DNA from: Acheta domesticus
Taxonomy: Eukaryota; Arthropoda; Insecta; Orthoptera; Gryllidae
NCBI GenBank assembly: GCA_031308135.1
Contig: JAHLJT010004567.1
Location: 35,626,792-35,690,791, forward strand
Length of the DNA: 64,000 nt
Direction: 5' to 3'
A model generated the notes under the pieces. The model worked only from the letters and a program-made list of their open reading frames with translations. It was not told the origin of the DNA and did not search any database. Shown here piece after piece: positions 57,221 through 64,000 of this stretch. Each line of letters starts with the position of its first letter. Position 1 is the first letter of the stretch. The position numbers and the translations under genes were made by a program.

Positions 57221-59410
57221 GAGGAAATAAGGTCAGGGGAATTCTGCTAATATACCTGTCGTAATATCAACTGGGAAAGAGCTCGACTCAAGTAGAGCAT
57301 GAGATTTTTAACATACTATATTAAAGGATATTTTTAGAAGAAAACACCAAAATATTGTAAATTCTCAAGAATAATGCTGTTTTCCACGTTGGAATGAGCA
57401 GCTGTATCTGAAGGTACAACGTGAATTGAAAAACAAACTTGCTTTGCTATTGTGATATATTATAATAATGTTTTGTACAATGGCGTTTACAATTTATCTA
57501 CTCAACTGAATTCGACGCGTCCACTGAAACAATACTTTTCATCACACGTACACATTGAATTTTCTTCGACACGGCAGAATCAGTGATCTCGACACTTTAC
57601 CTGGAGGCACAAGAGCAATACTTTGAACTCCTGAAAATCGTGACGATCGTATTACATTGGGTTGGCTGCGGTGAAATCCAAGCCCAAACTTTCTTAGCTT
57701 TTTATTTAGTTTCTGAAGCTCATAATATTCTCTAATAACGAATAACTACAATAACGAAGCATACAGCCATCTTCTGCGTTACTTTTTCTACTATATTAAT
57801 GTAACCGCTAATTGTCGATTACATTTGAAACCAAGAAGAAAATAGAAGAGAAAACCCGACACCATATTATCAACTAATAGTTTCTCTGGTGGCGCAGAGA
57901 TGGCGACAGCCAGGAGATTCATTTCAGAACGCACTCTGATAGTAACCAATCAGAAACTTTTGGGGAACAAACGGAAACGGCATGAACTGATGTCGAGAGA
58001 ATTCATTCTATTCTAGTTGGAGTCGCCGAGGTGAACAGTCAAAAGAGTTCGCTTCTTATCGTGTTTGAGCCGCCGAGGTGAACAGTTAACTATTTTGTGC
58101 ACGACATAGACGACGAGTGATACGTAGTAGGCTACGACGTATAAGAAAGTCTCTATTAATTTTGGAAATCTCATTCTGGAAATTTACTTATTGAATCTCA
58201 AGAATTATAAGAACTCTGATATTACAACTAGTTTTGGTTGTTACCATTACGAAGTCATAATTGGAAGCTCTCAACTTACATTCTTATGCGACCATCATCT
58301 TAGAGTGACCGATGGTAAAACGTCGCTAAGCAATGAGAGACGGCGCTCGGGGGCATCCCATTTTTCAACGCGGCAGGCAACACGGAGCGGTGCAGAAATC
58401 CAGCGACCTTGGAGGCGTGGACGCCGTTTTGCAGCCGGCTACGCAGCGCAGAGTAAAGGGAGGTCACCGGCCGTGAGTTGAACAAATACCGAAAGAACTT
58501 TCACGAAATTTCAAATTAAAATTTCACAGTTGTCTTGGTAATTAGTCGAATCACTTCTTTTTCTCATAAAGTCGTAATTAGAATCAGATTCAGATATTTC
58601 TTGTGAATAATGTAAAAATTGTGTTCTTACATAAAACTATTTAACTGAATTCACGTATAATTGATTTAAGAGTATAAATAACACTTAGCAAAAGTGAGCT
58701 GTAGGAAATATTGAATGGGAGGAAAGCCGTCCGACTATTTATTTCATAATAGCATTTGAGGGACTGGCTAAAGACTTTGTCAAACGAAATTTTTTTTGTA
58801 CTGAAAGGCTAAGGATGAGCCAAATTTCAATTGTAAGAAGTAAGTGTTATATTATTAATTGATTCAAAGGTGTTAAAAAAATTTTGGAACATTGTATGTG
58901 CATGTATTTCTTTTTCAGGATCATAATTTGAATTGTATTTCGTGTGTTTTATTAGTGATTTTTGTTATGTAAAGTGTATCTCTGTGTGTGTAAGTTATTA
59001 TTTGAAAACAAGGGATCAAAGTTAAGATTACATTAGAAAATCATAACTGCAGTTTAGGTAGGATAGGTAGCTACCAGAATTTAATGGGAAAAATATTGAG
59101 AACATAGGTAAAATTTGTAAATACAGTTGTAGATTATATTTCATTCATCAGAATATACGTTCAATATTATTTCAAACTAATGAACAGTGTATACTTGTTA
59201 ATTGGTAATTAGATGAACCATGACGAACCCACCCCTGACAGGGAATTTTACCTTTCATTAGAAATACTCCCAGATGTGCGTGACGGTGTAGAAGCTTGTC
59301 ACGGAATAAGTAAATTAAAGATTTACTTTGGTAACCAAGTAGACAAAGAGAAAGCGGTTACATTAAAACAAGTGGACCCGGGAACGCTTTGCTATTGTTT
59401 TACACTTCGC
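57221..59410. other. Intergenic, no recognised gene
   Basis: CGCCGAGGTGAACAGT occurs twice 48 bp apart (about 58024 and 58072). 58300-58480 is GC-richer. An 89-codon frame at 59213-59482 is unrecognised and runs into the inverted promoter-like segment below, so I leave it uncalled. Confidence 0.45.
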
Positions 59411-59520
59411 ACGTTACTGGCAATGATGTATATAAATACCACTAGATGGATGACTCCGCGCTTTCCCAATAGGCGGAGGTGAGGCCGTACAGGGAGCCAT
59501 GTTGCACGGCAAAAGCTTCG
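59411..59520 (+). repeat. Promoter-like repeat P, copy 1 (left arm of inverted pair)
   Basis: Contains ACTGGCAATGATG, a TATA-box-like TATATAAATA (about 59429-59438), CTAGATGGATGAC, GGTGAGGCC and TTGCACGGCAAAA. The same order is found reverse-complemented at 60500-60600. The TATA-like element with a GC-rich patch 30-70 bp downstream is promoter-like. No coding sequence follows it. Confidence 0.65.
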
Positions 59521-60499
59521 AATGTCAATTGCACCCATGACAGTTCGGTAGATTTTTACGAGTGTAACACGTATACATTGTATTTATTAACATGGTTCTG
59601 TTCCATCATAAGAAAGTAAAGCTGTAGGCAACAACAAATTGTCGAAATATATTTTATAATTTCCATAAAACTACGAACAGCATTGACATAGTGTTACTGG
59701 AGACTTGCAAAATGAAGACTTGTTTTTTATGATGACTTACAGGTACAAACTTCTTATACTACTTCAGAAGAGATCAATTTATATGTTAATACTGCACGTG
59801 ACAGTAAATTATTATTACAATGGCAGCTTTATTATTAAGGATTCTTTCTCTGTTTCAATATTCTGTTTTCAAATATAAGAATAAGACGTACTTATTGTTG
59901 ATGTGATTAGAAAACCTGTGTTTCACTCCAATAAATAAGAATATTTTTTCTCTCTTAATGGATGATTGTAAATAACTGCTGGATTTGGGAAGTAGCAGAG
60001 AGATTTAAAATGAAAACACGTAGAGAAATATAGTACATATGTACTTTTTATGGGCTGACATTTTTATTTGCATATGAATACAAAACATATTTGCAGGAAC
60101 AAACATTCAAATGATACCTTTCACCATTGAAAGAAAATATTCAAATAATAAATAATGTTTCTTTTAATTTCACATAACAGGAAATAGAACAAAACATACA
60201 TTTAGAGAATAAATGAATAGATCACATCAGCTGTATTACTTTATTAGTATTAGCCCCCATGTTCAAAACATGAACACTTTAGACTAAGATTCCACTACAT
60301 GATATTGTTGTGAAACCCACCTTATAGTGGTAAAACATGAATAAAACAAAGGCAAAAAATAATTGATTTCCTGGGCCAATTTTGAAAATAACAATTACAT
60401 TAAGTAAAGATCAAAATGAAAACATTTAAAAAATCAAAACAAAAAATGTTTCACTAATCACTCAAGAGAAAACTCACTACAACACACCGCTTTCGGCAA

Positions 60500-60600
60500 T
60501 ACGAACAAGGTTTTTGCCGTGCAAAATGGCGCCTTGGGTGGCCTCACCGCCAAGGCGACAGTCATCCATCTAGGAGTATATGTATACATCATTGGTTACT
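60500..60600 (-). repeat. Promoter-like repeat P, copy 2 (right arm of inverted pair)
   Basis: On the minus strand it reads ACCAATGATGTATACATATA, then CTAGATGGATGAC, GGTGAGGCC and TTTGCACGGCAAAAACC, matching copy 1. The two arms face each other across about 980 bp of AT-rich DNA and could form a long foldback. Confidence 0.65.
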
Positions 60601-61424
60601 GGTCACATGATCGTTAATCACGTTTTACGCTGCGCTCTGCAAAAAAATTTAATAGATGAAATAGTTTCTCGCGAGTATGGATTTGTTCTGTCCTTGTTTG
60701 GATATGATTGGCAAGTACCCTACTAAAACGTTCTCCCTCAAGTTTGGATATGCATTCCCTATGTTTCTGTCTTGGAGAAATTTGATTTACTTGTCCGAGA
60801 TAACGATCAAGTAATAATTTCGGGCGATATTTCAAATTTTACAATCGCAGGGGAAGAGTATGCAGCGAAAACGCGCTTAATACTTTACAGTGCGGCGGGT
60901 TGCGTAGAGGTTCTGTTCAGGGGCGCTTGAGTCAGCATAAACACAACATATCACCAACAACGCGCCCATTTTGCGACTATGTGCGACAGGCATATGCACA
61001 TTACCTTTGTACTGTTCCAATATTCTTCGAGCAAGTGCAAGAAATATGTTGACAAAGTTTTATCGCAATCGGATGAACGACACGCCATCACATAAAATAC
61101 TTGTCAAACATTGATTTTTATATATTCATAAACATACATTATAATTTCATTGTATCATGATTATTTTCCAAATGTTATAAATTTCCTTGTATACAATAAA
61201 AGTTTAAAATTGCGAGCAAAAGTTTAAAATGTGACGGCGGAGGCGCTCAATTGGGTTCTTAAAAGAATCATAATTGTGCAGATCATCAGAACAATTTAGA
61301 TGCAATTTAGCAATAATTGTGATCTTGTAAATCAAGAATGTCAGAGCAATAATAACTTATAAGTTAGAAATAGCACAACATTCAAACTACAGAAAAATCC
61401 CGGTTACAGACCACTTTCCACAAT

Positions 61425-61492
61425 AACCTCAACACTTGTGTCGTGCAAAAGGGTTATGGGTGTCTTTATCGTCAAAGCAAGAGCATGGAGGT
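61425..61492 (-). repeat. Degraded third copy of promoter-like repeat P
   Basis: On the + strand AACACTTGTGTCGTGCAAAA and a following GGG-TTATGGGTG...CGTCAAAG stretch parallel the right arm (AACAAGG...GCCGTGCAAAATGG...CGCCAAGG). The match is weaker than between copies 1 and 2. It lies about 240 bp upstream of the Atg8-like start codon. Confidence 0.35.
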
Positions 61493-61727
61493 TTTATATG
61501 GCACCATTGAATACATGACATAAAATACATGGCATATATTAAGAGGTTAGCAGTTCACCCTGCAGCTTACTCGACGAGAGAAAATTCAATAACAATCAGA
61601 TTGAGACACTCAGCTGTTTATTATCATTCAACTGTCTGTTACTATTTGAAGGTTCAGATTCACAGCTGTCGCCATGCATTGTAATATATTGCATAGAACG
61701 AAGACCTTAAAAAACCTTACCAATATG

Positions 61728-62838
61728 ATGAAATTTAAATTTAAAGCTGAACAAACCTTTGAAAAAAGAAAAGACGAAGCCGAAGGTATGCGAAGACGCT
61801 ACCCTGAAAGAGTCCCGGTGAGTTTCAAATGTCATCTTCAGTTTATCTTGTTTAGACGTACAATGTGGCACGTTTCTCATTGTAAGTAGACAAGAAATTA
61901 CATATTTCCTTTAGTGAGAGTATTTTTGACACTTGAGGATGTGTTATTCTAAAAACAGTAAAAAGTCAATCGTTTTCTCTAAGTGTTTTAAATTATTGTT
62001 TTAGTTAAATCCTCAGGGCACAAAAATATTATTCAAATTGCTATGGTGTAATTTTAATGCATTTCTACAGGTAATTTTAGAGAAAGCACCAACTTCAAAA
62101 CTGTGCGACTTAGAAGAAAACAAAAAATATTTGCTTCCATATGATTTAACTCTTGGTCAATTCTATTTTATAATACGGAAAAAACTGGAAATGAATCCCA
62201 AAGCTACATTATTCTTTTTTATCAAAGATATTATTCCTGCTGTCAATTTGACAATGGGAAATTTATATGAGGTTTGTAGACTTTTCTTCACAAGCGAATG
62301 ATCACTTCCATCTAATGCACTATCCTATATAAGATCCAAAAATATTTCCAAGTAAATTGATTTTATTAACATCAAACAATCATTAATTCTTAAGAATATA
62401 CATCAAGTTATATTTCCCAAATAATCTTATAAAGATTCTTGATATTTAATGTCAATAGCAATAAAAACAGGAAATTTTCAATTAAAGACAAAACCTTCAA
62501 ATTTTGCAATGTTACAGTTTCATACAAAATCATATTATTGTAAAATCATTAAAAATTTGTTGTTAATATTTGTCCATTATTTGGAATGGGATATTAAAAG
62601 TAAATTCATTAACTTCCTTAATTTAAATGGAAATTTCTGCATCCAAAAATATGGTGAATTTAAGTGATGATAATTCCTTGCGCAAAGCATCCTATAATAT
62701 TATAATTCTTTTTCCATTCCAATTTTTAATATATTGAGCTAATGATTGCTATATTGTCTTTTTCTATAGGAATATCATGAAGAGGATGCTTTCCTTTATA
62801 TTGGTTACAGTGATGATTTTACAGAAACTACGATATAA
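61728..62838 (+). CDS. Atg8: Atg8/GABARAP-family protein lacking the C-terminal glycine
   Basis: Three exons, 61728-61817, 62071-62271 and 62770-62838, joined at GT-AG introns in phase 0, encode 119 residues. Landmarks are MKFKFKAEQTFEKRK at the N-terminus, RRRYPERVPV, LPYDLTLGQFYFIIRKK, LFFFIKDIIP and EEDAFLYIGYSDD: the N-terminal helices and ubiquitin fold of the GABARAP branch. Residues lining the LIR-binding pockets are largely kept (Glu17, Tyr25, Pro30, Tyr50, Leu51, Pro53, Leu56, Phe61, Phe105). Family members end in a glycine that E1-like Atg7 activates and Atg3 joins to phosphatidylethanolamine; here the chain ends DDFTETTI, with Thr at that position and no glycine after residue 109. 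One residue is inserted in the EENKK segment. An in-frame ATG at 61674 would add 18 residues; I prefer 61728 because the family starts there. Not a retrocopy, because introns are present. Intact frames suggest function, perhaps in a lipidation-independent role. Confidence 0.88.
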
Positions 62839-62892
62839 TTCTTATAAAGTAGTATAGCGATTTTACATGTATTTTAGCACATTTTCCAAGTC

Positions 62893-62898
62893 AATAAA
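62893..62898 (+). terminator. Poly(A) signal AATAAA of the Atg8-like gene
   Basis: A canonical AATAAA 55 bp after the TAA stop of exon 3, the usual distance for a short 3' UTR. It supports 62838 as the true end of the reading frame. Confidence 0.6.
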
Positions 62899-63611
62899 AA
62901 TATATACAGTCCACATGTATAAATGTTTTTCAACAAAAGTAGGATATTCATTTCGTTATTTTTGTTATGTTTACGAGACTTTTATCTTCAGAATGTGATC
63001 AAAATCACACGTGATGCTTCATCTTTTCAAGAATATAATTTAAAATTGGAAGAAAAACTGCAAATAAAGTACAATAAGCCTCTTCGTAAGGCGTGAAATA
63101 CTTTCATTAATATTTACGATCCAGAATCACGGCTTTTTTATATTTTAAATTTTTCGAAAGAAAACAAAAAATTAACGATGTTCAAATTGGTTCAAACCAT
63201 TAAATTAAATGTTTAATTTTCTGCCAATTTTACAAATACTCTACAGACACACCTGAAGTAATTTAGTTTTAGGAAAATGCGCAAGCACTTACACCGAATT
63301 AAATATACAAAGATAAAAAAGGCTATAGGCTTAAAACGTACTAATGCTACCTAGAAGAATACCAAGAAACAATTACAGTAAAATCTAAGACTGAACCTGA
63401 CGGTTCCTTCAAAGTATTTCCATTTTGACAGGTTTCCGTCTTAAAGAGGGTTGCAAAAAAATCATCTTATAACTTAAGTAGAGTATTTTTAATATGTTCT
63501 AAGTGAAACAGAATAAATATTAATTTATTTTTGGTAATCATTGGTATAATTTAACTGGAATAATTTAATTGGAATAATTTAATTTTAATCATTGGTATAA
63601 TTTATCATTGG
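62899..63611. other. Intergenic, nothing recognised
   Basis: AT-rich DNA downstream of the Atg8-like gene. ATAATTTAATTGGAATAATTTAATT-like short repeats occur near 63545-63600. Confidence 0.5.
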
Positions 63612-64000
63612 TAAAATACCACGAGTACTTTGAAATTTATATGAGAATTTCCAAAGCACGAGTGGTATTTAATAGGACTATTCCACGAATGAAATTACGT
63701 CTAACAGAGTTTCGAAATGTGCCAAATATTGATATTATATTTATATTGTTCAATTACTTTTCATGTTTCGCTAGTTCTACCAGAGCCATCTGCTACTATA
63801 GCATATGGCCATGGTATTGAAAGTAACTGAAAGCGATTCAGGTATTGAAAATAACTGAAAGCAATGTTAAAATCGAAGAGGTTATATTATATAACGCCGT
63901 TTATTGCACACAGCGATTGATACATATCTCCTCCTATGACACACGAGTCGGAGCTTATGATTAGCTAGTAGGTAGGAGAAGTAAGAAAAATCGGATAGAA
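63612..64000 (+). repeat. Dispersed repeat family R3, copy 2 (runs off the window)
   Basis: Matches 52480-52742. At its start an inverted pair, AAATACCACGAGTACTTTG (about 63614-63632) and CAAAGCACGAGTGGTATTT (63652-63670), forms a hairpin. A local tandem of AGGTATTGAAA(G/A)TAACTGAAAGC occurs at about 63812-63863. It ends in AAAAATCGGATAGAA at the window edge, where copy 1 continues into AAGCG. Confidence 0.85.

Noticed and set aside
59213..59482. 89-codon ORF as an upstream gene or exon of the Atg8-like gene
   Set aside because: No family resemblance; its 3' third is the dispersed promoter-like repeat.

Overview
The window looks like a gene-poor, repeat-rich stretch of an arthropod nuclear genome, most likely an insect. 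The evidence is long AT-rich intergenic DNA with GT-AG introns, three tRNA-derived SINE families, non-LTR retrotransposon remains, non-autonomous hAT elements with 8-bp target duplications, foldback elements and minisatellites. I cannot name the species.

Only one convincing intact protein gene is visible, at the right end (61728-62838, + strand). It is a three-exon Atg8/GABARAP-family gene whose 119-residue product keeps the ubiquitin-like core but lacks the C-terminal glycine needed for lipid conjugation. Near it are three copies of a promoter-like segment, two of them in inverted orientation. A second, weak protein signal is a minus-strand fragment at 16717-17065: half of an Ig-like domain, then a transmembrane helix in a different frame. 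It is either a decayed exon or a chance match.

The rest is layered mobile-element history. SINE family 1 (at least seven copies) has a tRNA-like head and a TCAA-type tail. SINE family 2 has two copies, one nested in a hAT element. SINE family 3 has two copies. A truncated, frameshifted LINE lies at 34.4-35.9 kb. At 25.95-27.4 kb a minus-strand LINE has inserted into the C-terminal coding region of a plus-strand LINE. hAT-type elements with TSDs lie at 4228-5052, 48022-48635 (a near-complete palindrome) and 49280-49931. Other repeats are a 500-600 bp dispersed family (two copies), a tandem triplication of about 520 bp (53.3-54.9 kb), an element with about 300-bp internal periodicity (55.1-56.3 kb) and several foldbacks.

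About a dozen CpG-rich segments of 0.2-0.6 kb are scattered through the window with no recognisable coding sequence. Four of them run into domains of extreme strand asymmetry (C-rich and G-poor on one strand), and three of those domains contain a 12-, 18- or 13-bp minisatellite. The minisatellites create long ORFs in several frames that I do not regard as genes. Some of the CpG-rich segments may be promoters or enhancers of genes outside the window. Four SINE family 1 loci adjoin such segments, always by the head or truncated 5' side.
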